This document shows positions 44,801 to 55,454 of a DNA stretch of 64,000 nucleotides, piece after piece. Under the pieces are notes generated by a model. The model was not told the origin of the DNA and did no database searches. It was given only the letters and a program-made list of their open reading frames with translations. How positions within the stretch are numbered: position 1 is the first letter of the stretch; every line of letters starts with the position of its first letter. This DNA comes from Ectocarpus siliculosus (Eukaryota > Sar > Phaeophyceae > Ectocarpales > Ectocarpaceae): assembly GCA_000310025.1 (NCBI GenBank), contig FN648593.1:65119-129118 (forward strand), written 5' to 3'. A program made the position numbers and the translations under genes.

Positions 44801-46931
44801 TGAGTGAGTAGTTAGGTTGTTGATACCGCGAAGGAGTTGGGTTAGAAGGAACGCACTTGTTGATGGAGGCTTGTTTATGTTGTTCAACAAACAACTTACA
44901 TCTGCCGATTGTCCCTTTTCGCATCCCAGTTTCATCCGCAGGGTTACGGCGTACGAGCCGTACTCACAGTTCATCTCACACCACCACGCACTTGACGAAG
45001 CGTGTACGATCCACGCGAGGAGCTTGCCGGACGGGATGCTACCGCACACGCCTCTCAATGAGTTCCAGCTTAGTCGACCGTGGCAACCGACATTACAGGT
45101 AGGTTATCGGCATCCGGTTTACTGCTTCACTTTGTAATATATTTTTGCCCTCGACCAGCCGAAAATCATGGAAACCCGCACCGTAGGTTGTCGTCCACGA
45201 ATAACCGAACTGGTCGATCCGCCGTAAATTCCACGCTTATTTCGCGATCGTCATGTTGGAAACGTCACCCAAGACGCCCTTCACACCCCGTAAAAATGAT
45301 GTTTTTGGATTGAATCAGGAGATGAAGAAGTACGAGGCTATGGAGTCGTTCCCCGAGATCCTCATCAGCAAGGAGAAGCAGTTAAGAGAGGATGCCGCGT
45401 CGAAGGTCGAAGAGTTCAATCAGAAGATTCACAAGCGTCAACGCTGCTACTCCGCGGATGAAGCGTCGGAGGTCGGACAGGAGTGCAAGGTGAAGATTCA
45501 CAAGGAGGGTCAACGCGCAGCCAGGACGAAGGCATCAGAGACCGCCGCTGCTTCCGCTGCTTGTGCGCCGCCATCGACAGCCAACGAGGTGGCGGCCGAC
45601 AACATGGCTGTAAGGAGGTGAGATAAATAGTGTATGCCCTCGTGCGCGCGATGTGCCGTCTGCGAATTGCTGGCAGCTATAATGGGGTAAGACCGATAAC
45701 TGCGAGCAGCTGGCCGTTGACACCAATTCCCTTAGGAATTGATGGCCACGTTTCTTTCCGAACACCACTGGGATAGCAACCATACCGTCTACGCACACGA
45801 CGCCATATTCCTTGACCAACATCCACAGGCGGCTGTTGTCGAGGCTCCTTGCGATCGACGTATTCTGCCCATATTCCGTTGGGGATCTGGATGGATTGCA
45901 TTCCCTGGGCATCAGGTACACGCTGGCGTTCCTCAACCTCTCCCGGTATGTCAGCGTTCCGGCCGGGACTTCCGTCAGCTGTTCGTCGTCTCCCCTGAAC
46001 CAACGTCTACAGACCGCCCTCGACTCTCTCTCGAACAACTTGGAAAATCACGGCACCGTGTTGCTGTCTGTACCTGGCGAGATGCAGGAAACCAACCTTC
46101 TGACAGGTGTGCGTGAATCGATTTTTGGCGCGCGGTCACACATAGAGCGTTCCATGGCCTGCAACGTGATTATATTGTCGCGAAATTCCGTATAGCTCGG
46201 GCATTCTGTGTTGTCCTTACCTGCCACGCTCTTGTGTTGTCGGCTTCCTAAAACTTTGAGGAATACGGTGTGACTGACGTTAAGACCCTTGTCCTTCCTC
46301 TTCCCTCTCACGCACACGATGATTCCCGAAAGACATGTTCAATAAAGCGGGTCTTCGGGTAGAGGGGAATCCAGTCATATCAACGTACGCTGGGTCTGAG
46401 GGCCGCGGAGGCCAGAGCTCCATCACCATCGTCGCGCACAAGGATGGGGAGAGGTTCATTTGCAACCCGGGGGGTCGGAACAGCAATGAGGAGGGCGAGA
46501 CGACACACACACCTCGGGCATCCAGGCCACCCTATGTCCAGCGGCATGTAGACGCTGCGTTAGACCCGCGAGTAGGGAAGTGGTCTTGTCGAGCACCCGC
46601 CGAGGGGTCTTTCATCAGCAGCGCCCTGACCACGTTCTTCATCACACGGTAAGAGAGTGATCGTGCTGTATTGTTTTTGTCGTGTCGTAAAAAAAGGGGT
46701 TGCAAATGATGGGCCTTTTCCGTATCCTGAGTAGCTATGAATCCTCCGTTGCACGGAATGTTAGGATGTCTTGCGCATACCATTAACGAGAAGTCCCACT
46801 CGAGACGTCATCCTAAATGTATGCATACCCTAAATGTATATGGCTCTCTGTGTTTTGTGTCGTGTAGTGACGGTCGTCGCTTGCTTGGTACGCACTCATA
46901 TCTGAGTTGCATTTTCCCTACTATGACGTGA
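41866..46931 (+). CDS. ParB/sulfiredoxin-fold protein, multi-exon gene
   Basis: The proposed coding exons all join in phase: 41866-42005, 42147-42497, 43021-43133, 43670-43821, 43890-43916 (27-nt exon, optional), 44112-44335, 44496-44577, 44682-44803, 44930-45098, 45159-45182, 45319-45617, 45829-46106, 46363-46648 and 46868-46931 (TGA). This gives about 776 residues. Exons 2-4 encode the ParB-like domain: LRPDGVARIRQSIMSNGW, then VIDGRHR, continued across an intron by CAALVALNAAKDSG. This is the G-x-x-R-x-x-A-type nucleotide-binding loop of ParB/Srx folds, which act as CTPases, nucleases or reductases. A later exon has a charged helical stretch and a basic KIHKRQR motif. The rest is unrecognised. 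The exon ending at 46648 can also splice in phase to 46998, giving a fusion to the SET region. The domain is secure; single exon edges are less so. Confidence 0.7.
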
Positions 46932-46997
46932 CACACCGACCAAGCACACCTTTATTCTCCGCCTCGATGCGTCACCATGCCGAACCCATGGCCACAG

Positions 46998-48060
46998 ATA
47001 TACCGACCGAGACGATGCGGTGCTCACAACTGATGCAGCCGTAGACATCACAGTTTGCGAAAAGACGCTCTATCACGGACGTTCGCTGGTGGCATTAGTC
47101 CCTGCCTTCGGTAAGGTGGAGTTGGTGAGGCAGAAAGTGGGGCAATTGGAAGAGGACTTTAAGTGTGGATGGCCTCGATCCTGGCTTCGGGTTCAACGCC
47201 CCATCAACATCCCTGACAGCAATGTGCCACGGTCGGTGGCGCCTCGGGTCTGGGTTTCGAGGGACAAACGTCCCATGAACGTCCCTCACAGCAACGTGCC
47301 ACGGGAGGTGGCGCTTGAAGTGGCCTGGAGGCAACCCCAACACGTACCGCATGTGATCTCCCCTGAACAGCAGGTCGCCGCCATGGCCGCCAAGGAGATG
47401 GGACTCGAAATAAAGGTGCAATTTTGAGTTTTTCGGGTGGGTCGTGAACAACTTTGAAACAAAACGCATCCACAAGTCCTCAAGCAGGTAGTTTCAAAGT
47501 TGCTTCTCTTTTATCTCTCTACAACTCCCGGCCCCTCCGTTGCCTTGTTTGCGTGCGCCCGGCAGGCATCAAATCGCCACGGACTCGGTTTGTTTGCTCA
47601 GGAGGACATGGCTGCAGGAGACGCCATGCCTATGGCTTGTTTCGGGTCTTTCGTAGTGCATGATTCTTTAGAAGAGGTGGTGTCTGCCATCAACAAGGAC
47701 GGTGTCCCTCGCCACCACGTGACTTCTCAAGTGTATATGCTGTGCACAGAGGAGGAGAACAGTCGTCCAAAGGCCGCGCTGTACATGGTGCCTCACCAGT
47801 CTTGCTTCTTGTGGTACATGAACTCAAGCGGCTCGGACGGTGGAGATGCCAACGTGGAGGCACACAAAAAAATTGATGTTGAAACTCTCAGTCTGGGGAG
47901 GCAGGGCCGGGGTGGGACAGAGATTCTGCACGTGGAAGACCCGGCCTTTGAGGAGCTGCTCGCGCCATCTAAAGTACTGGTGTTCAAACTCTCTAGAGAT
48001 GTCAAGGCTGGAGAAGAACTTCTGTACGACTACCATGTGGCGGAGTCGAAGGGCAGTTAG
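46998..48060 (+). CDS. SET-domain coding exons (own gene, or C-terminus of the ParB-like protein)
   Basis: Exon 46998-47415 (acceptor GGCCACAG, donor AAG|GTGCAA) joins in phase to 47566-48060 (acceptor CGCCCGGCAG, stop TAG). The last exon reads GLGLFAQEDMAAG, then WYMNSSG with a nearby NVEAH, and VKAGEELLYDYH. These correspond to the N-terminal G-x-G-x-F strand, the central N-H-S/N-x-x-x pseudoknot region (modified) and the G-E-E-L-x-x-D-Y catalytic/SAM segment of SET methyltransferases. The usual N-H-S-C is not conserved, so activity is uncertain. SET enzymes methylate lysines on histones and other proteins. An internal 63-nt repeat (PINIPDSNVPR / PMNVPHSNVPR) occurs in the first exon. No good ATG exists in frame upstream, which favours fusion to the exon ending at 46648. 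The alternative is a separate truncated gene. Confidence 0.65.
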
Positions 48061-48951
48061 GGTAGCGTCTAAGAAGGGTAACAGTATCGTAAACGTACTT
48101 TGGCAGTGGAATCTAATTATTCCGTGACAATTCGTAGGATACAAAGTTCGGGTTAACTTATGTTCCGATTCTGCGGGGTCGCTTGGCGTGGTAACGAACC
48201 TAATTTCAATCTCTAAACGTGGTGATGAACAAGAAGGACAGGTCGGAATTGGTTAGGCCAGCTTTATGTGCCGTACCGACTCCTTTTTGTGCGCATGGGC
48301 GGCGATGGAACCTTCTGTCTAATGTGTTGACGCTCGCTCAATAAGCTTAATATATTTTTTGCAGTGTTGTCTGGTGCACAGCAGCCGTGGGGAGCCTTCT
48401 TCCTGTGAAGGTATCTTACATGGACATGTCGTGTTGGCATTGCAGATCTGATCATCAGCTTTTTGATCGTAAGCTCCTTAAATTCTGAATTAGGGCTAAA
48501 CCATAGAGACACCGTGACAGGAAATAAATGCCAAGAACAAAATTCTCATCGGTTGAGATAGTTGAAATCGGTAACCAACACTACCTTCACTTACGAAAGC
48601 AATATGTCCGGCCTTTTCGAGAATAATAGGCTAAAGAGACAACAAGGAGGAAAAAAACAAAACGACACAACAACAACAGCATCCTGCGCCTGGAGAGACA
48701 GGGCGTTCGCCGGTATCTTCGGATTTCGGTAGGGGCACCCCTATTCCGAGAAAAGGCCAGCTTGGTACGATTACCGTACACCTCGAGACGGACCTGGTAA
48801 CAAGGACGACTTCCCCCCCCGTCCTGTAAAAAGAAAAAAAAAAAGCAAACATTCGTCCGCACCCACCCCCCCCTGTAGGAAGTGGCGTTTGGCCGTTTTC
48901 GAGCCACAGCAGCTCAGTATCACAACCAATCCCCCATCATCGTCGTTGTTC
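48061..48951. other. 3' region between convergent genes
   Basis: This contains the presumed 3' UTRs of the + strand SET region and the - strand DUF7869-type gene. AATAAA-like strings occur (48522). No further gene is seen. Confidence 0.45.
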
Positions 48952-51900
48952 TTAGTTATTATCACCACCGTCCTCCCTCCACCTTCGCCGCGGCACGCAT
49001 CCCCGCGTACTGACTCGGGTTTGGGGGGTCGACCCCCCTGGAGACATGGTACCTCTGTCCTCGACCGTCTTTCTTCCCGGCTGCTCCACCCTCCTGGAGT
49101 GTCGGCCCCTCCTCTCCTGCTCCACGCGCCCCTCTGCAGCCCCCTGCCGGGCCACCTCCTGCAAACCCGCGCCCTCATTCCGAAACGTCCCCTCCTCCTC
49201 CTTCTCCTCCTCCTCCTCCTTCTTGTCCTCCTCCTCCTCCTCCTCCTTGTCCTCCTCCTCCTCCTCCTCCTCCTCCTTCTCCTCCTCCTCCTCCTCCTCC
49301 TCCTCCTCCTCCTCTCCCTCGGCCGGTGGTTTTGAAGGCCGACCCTTACGTTTTGTTCCTACCCTGACGTTGCTTTCGCCTGCCGTGGGAATGTTGTCAA
49401 CATCGTCGTCGTTGTCTGGTCCTCCCCCCTTCAGTATCCGTTTAACCCCCGCTGGGATCTTCTTGCCGCCGGAGATGAGCGCAGGACACGTTGCTACAAT
49501 ACTGTCCACTTCCTCCCACGACACATCCGGGCGAATTGCGGGGCGGCTGCTGCTGCTGCTACCGCCGGCCGTGGGGTCCTCGACGTAGTCGGGAGAGAAC
49601 ACCCCTCCCGCGTAAGTGTCGAAGGTAGCCGTCGCGGCCCCGTCGACGAGACTCCTCGTAGCAGGGGTGTACCAATGAAGAGAGACCTCCCGTTTTCCAT
49701 TCGCCACCCTCTCCTCTAGCACTTTCCCCACCAAAAACGGTGCGCCGACGGTCTTGAAGAAAGCGAACGTTTTCGGCGTCCCGTGAGGAAATTCCGGTTG
49801 CTCCTGGGAGCGGCTTTTCTTTCTAGAGCGAGAGCGCTGTTGTTGTTGTAGCCCTTCTTGTTGCAGGCGTTCGTCACCACCGAGACCTTCGTCCGAACTG
49901 TCCTGGGAGGAAAAGCTGGCCTCGCTGCCACCTCCTCCGTCAATGCCGACTTGTCCGCCGTAATCATCGTCGTCCACGTCGTCGTCGTCGTCGTCCATTT
50001 CCTCCCGAGGAAGCCATTCCGTATCGAGGTCGAACAACCGCGACCCCGTCATCTTGAGCGTCAGAATGCTGTCCCGGTGTTCTTTCTTGACTTGGTCGTG
50101 CTTTGCGTAGTCTGAGGATTTGAGGATGCGGCGACGACGGAAAGGAACCGAGGGGGGGGGGCGATGTCAGGAGAGCAAGTAGTCGGTTGTGCGATGGACC
50201 GCTTAGACAGACCCCACAAACAGCGTCGGTAGTACAGCAGCAGTAGTACGGTTAGTTGGTGTGTTCGTCCTTTCTGCCGTCGCTCCTTGGTGTTAATATA
50301 TATATATGGCACCAACAACGTTCGGCAGGCGCGATCTCACTCACCTCCAGGAAAGGCGGCCGGCAGCTTTAGCCATGACGCCTCCTGTCGCAGTTGGACC
50401 TGGTGGATAATCTCGTCGGGCACCTTCTTCAGCTGGTACGGTGGGGTTCCCTCCAAGCGCACTGCATTGCAACGCATGAGGCGCCAGGGGTTGAAACCGG
50501 ACCCGCTCCCAACGCTTTTCCCGTCCGAGCTGAAGCCCAGCCAGGCGTCGTGGTGCATCTTGAGCTTGACCGTCACCACCATCCAACCCCCCTCTCTCAC
50601 GATGTGAAACCCCTGGAACCTCGTGATGCCCGGTATTCGGTTAGTAACCAGCGCCACCAGGTCCTTGAAGTTGGCGAGATTTTCAAGCAGTTGGGTTCGC
50701 ACCTCGACGGCCTTGTAGGCTTCCTCGAACTCGTTTGGCCATCTGCTGGCGGGTGAAAATGTCTCGCCCCTTGACATGTTTGGAGAAGCTGTGCACTTAG
50801 GAACGACGAGGAAGGAAGGGCCACATAAAGCCTTCAGTGCCCTCAGAGGTTCAACTTTGTGCGAGTCAGTCGAAGCATGGTCCTCTCTTTGCTGTACAGG
50901 CGACTTTAACGAACCGCACGGACGAGTGTGCCATGGTAGAGTGGCAAGGCGACTGGCGAGTTTTACTTGAACAACACAGAAAAGAAGAAGCTAGGGCAAG
51001 CTCGCGGCGATGCGGGCGGTGTTTTCTAGTGGCTTGCATGTGACGTGCTTACTATCTCAGGTCTACCGTTACTATCGCTTTATCTGGAAGCCCCGAGCCC
51101 CCTTCCTTACCAGGAGAACACCTGATCGATTTGGGTGTGTGTGTGGCCAACCATCATGAAGTACAAGGTGACGGTGTTCATCACTCCCCTCCCAATCATC
51201 GCCGCCAAGAAACCCATGAGGTAGTTGTTCTTGTTCTCCGAAACGGTGTTGTCCAGTAGAAAGCTCACGTCTCCGAGGAACTTGCCATACTTTGCGACCA
51301 GCGACATCAGCTGGTTGTACAGCGCCGTGGCGACGAGATTTGTACCTGGAAGGACACGACGAGTGCAAAGGACGAGTAGTAGCAACACAACAAATAATTT
51401 CAAGTGTGGCACAACAACAACGCTTGGTACACAGTATCGGCATGAGCAACTCTTCCGATTTTGCACAGGGCTCGCGGAAGAAAGAGCTGTGTCGTAGATG
51501 CCTATATTACACATAAACCTGTGACAAGGCGCCACAGACAGGTCTGTTTGTCAGGCACATGCTGCGACCTGAACAAAAACGCTTACCTCCGCCCAGAACC
51601 TGAGGAACGAACGAAACATCCATCACGACACCCTCGACGAGGACTCCGTATACCTTGCCTCGCTCCGCCCATCCCCTGGTTGCAGCCGCAAATGAAGACA
51701 ATAAAAGGATACAGCGTAGGGTCGGATTGAGGGCCAGACAGACGCATCCGGATGCCATACTGGCATGTAGAGACTAGTTTGGGTCCAGAAATTAACGTCT
51801 CAGTCACGGGGTGGGCGTCTTGTCATCGCCCAAATAAAGGAAGGAAGAACAACAAGGAGGGAGCAAGGACCGCGCTTGGGGCCCCGCACGGGGAGTCCGT

Positions 51901-53985
51901 TTGTTTGCGCATGTTTGTTGACGTGTGTGTGCGTTTGTAATTAGCGTCGACCGCGCTAACCGGCTGACGAAGTTGACGTGTGTGTGTGTATGTATGTGAA
52001 CCGGCACATTTTTTTCAAAAATTACTCAATCAAGAGTTACGGAGCCCAAGAAAGAATAGCTCAGCCCATACGTACCCGAACAGGCAATGAACGATAGACA
52101 GAAACCAAACGCCGTACCTACTTCCACCATATTTTAGAAACGAGGCTGGGGGAACTGAGAGCGGGAACCCACTTACTTGTCGTCGATGCCATGCGCCCGA
52201 GCAGCAACGGAAGGGGTCACGTAGTTGGTTTGATTCGCGCCATCCGCTGATATTAGCACCTGTTCATTGGTGTACCTCGCGCTCGGGCCTCCCGCGTTTC
52301 TGCTCTCAGCTTGGCGATCATGTTCCGGTCGAGTTCCACGTCCTGTCCACGCAGCGCGCGAGAGAAAAACCTTGTCTGTCAAACTGTCTGTCTGTTTAGG
52401 TAGTAGGTAGGGTGTCTATATATTATGTGTATGTCGTTCATACGGAGTATATACAAACATACATCATCAACAGAAAGCCACAACATGGCAGCAACAGTTC
52501 CAAGGGCCGTCGTAACTACACATACGGCCGTCAAATAATGGGGGGACTGACATTGAACAACAGTGGAGATGATGATGTTCTTGTACGAGGTGGGTGGGTA
52601 GCAGCAGTAAACGAGATGTAAAGTACTTAAAATGCACGCGTCCGTACGTGTGTCGACCACGGGCAGTGTATCATAACATACATGCATGCATGTATGTATA
52701 GGTAACCTTGCCTCCGACCCGTCCGAGCTATACGGTATGTATCGCGGAGAACAATCACAGCACAACTGAGACAGGGAGGCGGCCGATGCGGCCAAGCATT
52801 AGCTTTGCCGCGGTGGAAGCACCCACCTTTAAGTGCTTCTGGTATTCCGCGCGCTTGAGGTCCATCTGTGCTTGGTCCTGCACCCCGGTGACACCGGAAG
52901 CCCCCCCCCCGTAGATCTCGCCCTTGAACAGGGTGCACAGCTGGCACTTCATGAAGTCGCCGTCTGCTCTGAGCTTCAAGTTTGGATAAGTCTTCGCCCA
53001 GGTCTTGTAGAAGTAGTCCTGGGTACACAACATGACGTCCACGCCCACCGCGACGTCGCGCACGGAGACCCTCCCGTTGTTGTAGTACCTGCAGTATTCG
53101 TGGTACAAGTCCTGCGGCAAAAAAGGGAGTGAGTGCAGACGAAATGGGTCCCTACATACAACATCAACATACATACATACATACATACGACGCTACGCGT
53201 ACGTACCTACCTACCTACGAAGACAATACCTATAATTAATTGTGCCTACCTTGATAAAAATATTTCACATTTTCATATTTGATAATACGTACCTACCTGC
53301 GCGGCTGCATGCCATAGTTAAAACCTAAATAATTGTAATAACCAACAACAAACAAACACCAACAACTATATATATATATATACGCATAATATATCATCAA
53401 CAGTACTTCAAGCACAGACAGCGCGGGGTTGGGCTGCCGGTGGCGGCAGCGATTTAATTATTATTGAGATGAAGACACCCATCCATCCATCCGCGAGCGA
53501 GCACCCCACAACAAGCATCCTACAGCAGCAGCAGCAGTCAGTCGTGCTGCTGTTTGAGGAATGATGTCGCTTGGTCGGGGTGGAAGAACAGAGGTACTAC
53601 ACACCAAGGGAGTAGAAGAAGTTTATTGCGAGAACTCGACAATAATAATAATATTATGATGAGGATGACAGAGAGAGGAGATAGATACGAAAAAAACTAC
53701 TAATAATAAGGCAGTGGGGACGACGTCCACTTCATCAGGCCAACCCCTGCACATGCATGTCGGGGAGTGATGCCAGTGATGTCGTCTGTCCTGTCGTCGT
53801 CGTCGTGAACCTATCTATCTACACTAACTACTATATCTAACCTTCTTGTGCTTCATGTACAGGTAGGTGTCGGAGCTGTTGGGCATCGACTGCCCGCGCG
53901 TTCTCTGGATGTGCTCGAGGAAGGTAACAACACCATCTTCCTTAGCATGGTCGAGTGTTTTTGTTACCACCGTTCTTCTCGTCGT
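48952..53985 (-). CDS. DUF7869-type protein, multi-exon, acidic C-terminal tail
   Basis: Minus-strand exons: about 53985-53842; 53111-52827 (begins DLYHEYCRYYNNG; has C-Q-L-C); about 52343-52182 (ISADGANQTNYVTP); about 51776-51596 (VLVEGVVMDVSFVPQ); 51345-51111 (LDNTVSENKN and GHTHTQIDQVFS); about 50776-50349; and 50111-48952. From 51.6 kb onward the exons join in phase (GG|G-TNLVATAL; FS-W-GETF; PG-DYAKHDQV). The D-N-T...E-N-K and G-H-T-H-x-x-I-D-Q-x-F-S motifs mark DUF7869, found in large eukaryotic families often linked to transposable elements. The exon near 52.27 kb needs a 1-nt shift between ELDRNMIAKLR and ISADGANQ, so it is a frameshift or a sequence error. The last exon encodes a Glu/Lys tract and a basic KRKGRPSKP motif. 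Start codon unknown; molecular function unknown. Confidence 0.6.
49195..49320. repeat. TCC/GGA trinucleotide repeat in coding sequence
   Basis: Nearly uninterrupted CCT/TCC triplets on the + strand encode a poly-Glu (with Lys and Asp) run on the minus strand, in the last exon of the DUF7869-type gene. The tract is likely length-variable. Confidence 0.9.
53160..53400. repeat. Microsatellites in an intron (ACAT, TACC, TA)
   Basis: An (ACAT)n run lies at about 53166-53188, TACCTACC at about 53205-53216 and a TA run at about 53369-53383. All lie in the interval between the first two proposed exons of the minus-strand gene. Confidence 0.8.
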
Positions 53986-54480
53986 AGACACCGATGAGCA
54001 GTGATGAGAGTGGGAGCAAAGGGCGGATACGAAAAATAACAATAGATAGCTGTTTGGGGTGTCGGCGCGTGTACTATGTTATCACGCTCGCGGGCTCTTG
54101 TCGAGAGCGTGTTGCACAAAGGAGTGACTCAAGTTCCTTGATTATTAGAGAGTTTAACGAGTGACAGACGTGAGCAAGAAGAGGCAAAGCCTGCTGCACC
54201 AAGTCTATCATACCCATATCTATATCATCTGCGTAACCCCCTCGGAGATCTCGGAGAATTGTATCCTGCCGTGTACACACATAAACAGCCCCCCCACTCG
54301 GTACGAGATACGATCTACGAGATCCTCCGTACATAACGCCAGGTAAAACGGCAACAAATCTAAAAACCATTCATCTTTCGTATCCACAAATAAATCATCT
54401 CAACTCCCGGATCTATCGAATATTCAAGTTTCAGGTTACCACTCCTCCTACGACTATGGAACTTCACTAAGAGTCTTAAC
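53986..54480. other. Upstream region of the minus-strand gene; no firm exon
   Basis: A minus-strand frame at 54370-54074 could hold a further upstream exon, but no motif supports it. AT-rich sequence with ATAAATC strings follows. Confidence 0.3.
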
Positions 54481-54900
54481 AAGCACCCCTCTCGAGAAAA
54501 TGTCGTCACCACATTCTCAAGTAGTCAAACACAAAGATTTATCCTTGGAAGATTACTCAGCAAAGATCAACATTACATCAGAGCCACGTCATAAAGACTC
54601 TGGACGGACAACTCTGGCAACACGCGTCAACAAATACCTCGAACAAAACCCTCGCACAAAACTGTGTTTCAACTCATTGACCAATTTGAACTAAGCTTCG
54701 GAAGCACATAGGCCTCAACCATGTCTTACCAAAATATGTCAAATCCTTCCTCCAATACATCGTTCAGAACAACAGTCATCAATACCTAATACATGCGGCA
54801 CAAATAGACAAACGTTAAAAACCCGGCGTTCAAAGACGCCAGAGGAAACTTTCGCCAATTATTATGCCGTTTCTCAAACATCCAGACATGGACTTCTTGA
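54481..54900. other. Short unrecognised + frame, no firm gene
   Basis: A 64-codon + frame (54500-54694; hydrophilic, Lys/Ser/Thr-rich) is followed by sequence that stays protein-like in other frames. It may be a decayed gag or other element gene. No domain is recognised. Confidence 0.3.
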
Positions 54901-55235
54901 CAGCCCCCCTGCTGCATCATTGCCCAAAACATAAAAGTTTAACAGCCCCCCTGCTGCATCATCTCCCAAAACACAAACGCTAACAGCCCCCCTGCTGCAA
55001 CAACTCTCGGATCCAAACAACGAGAAATCAAACGAATATCATGAAGTTACCTCCGAACTCCGCGGGAAAAACGCGGAATCGCGAATAAACAAGAAATGTG
55101 TTTCTTATCCTAGCAACGAGGAATCAGACAAGTATCATGAAGTTGCCTCAAACTCCGCAGGTAAACGCGAAATCGCAAACAAACAAGAATTGAGGACGAA
55201 GTTGCCTCAAACTCCGCAGGTAAAACGCGGAAAAC
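54901..55235. repeat. Two adjacent minisatellites
   Basis: CAGCCCCCCTGCTGCATCAT repeats at 54901, 54943 and 54984 (about 42-bp period). Next, TATCATGAAGTTRCCTC, CTCCGC(A/G)GG and AACGCG blocks repeat at about 55039, 55129 and 55198. Both lie just downstream of the copia pol on the minus strand, possibly in its 3' region or LTR. Confidence 0.7.
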
Positions 55236-55454
55236 GTGAACACAATGAACAATCAAACCCGAACGTCCGCTAGAACTCTGCTTGTACTGCGGCGAAGATC
55301 ATGGCATCTCAGCATCACATTCATCCCCCCCCATGATTTTTGACAGCAGTGCTAGCAGTGACCCAACAACATCAAGACAACATCAAGAAAAACACACATT
55401 GGCCAAAAGACATGCCGCCAAACATTAACAGGACAGGAACAGCCCAAGAATGCC

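Noticed and set aside
49046-49588. Ser/Leu-rich + strand frames over 49-49.6 kb
   Set aside because: They are the antisense of the Glu/Lys tract in the minus-strand gene, created by the TCC repeat.
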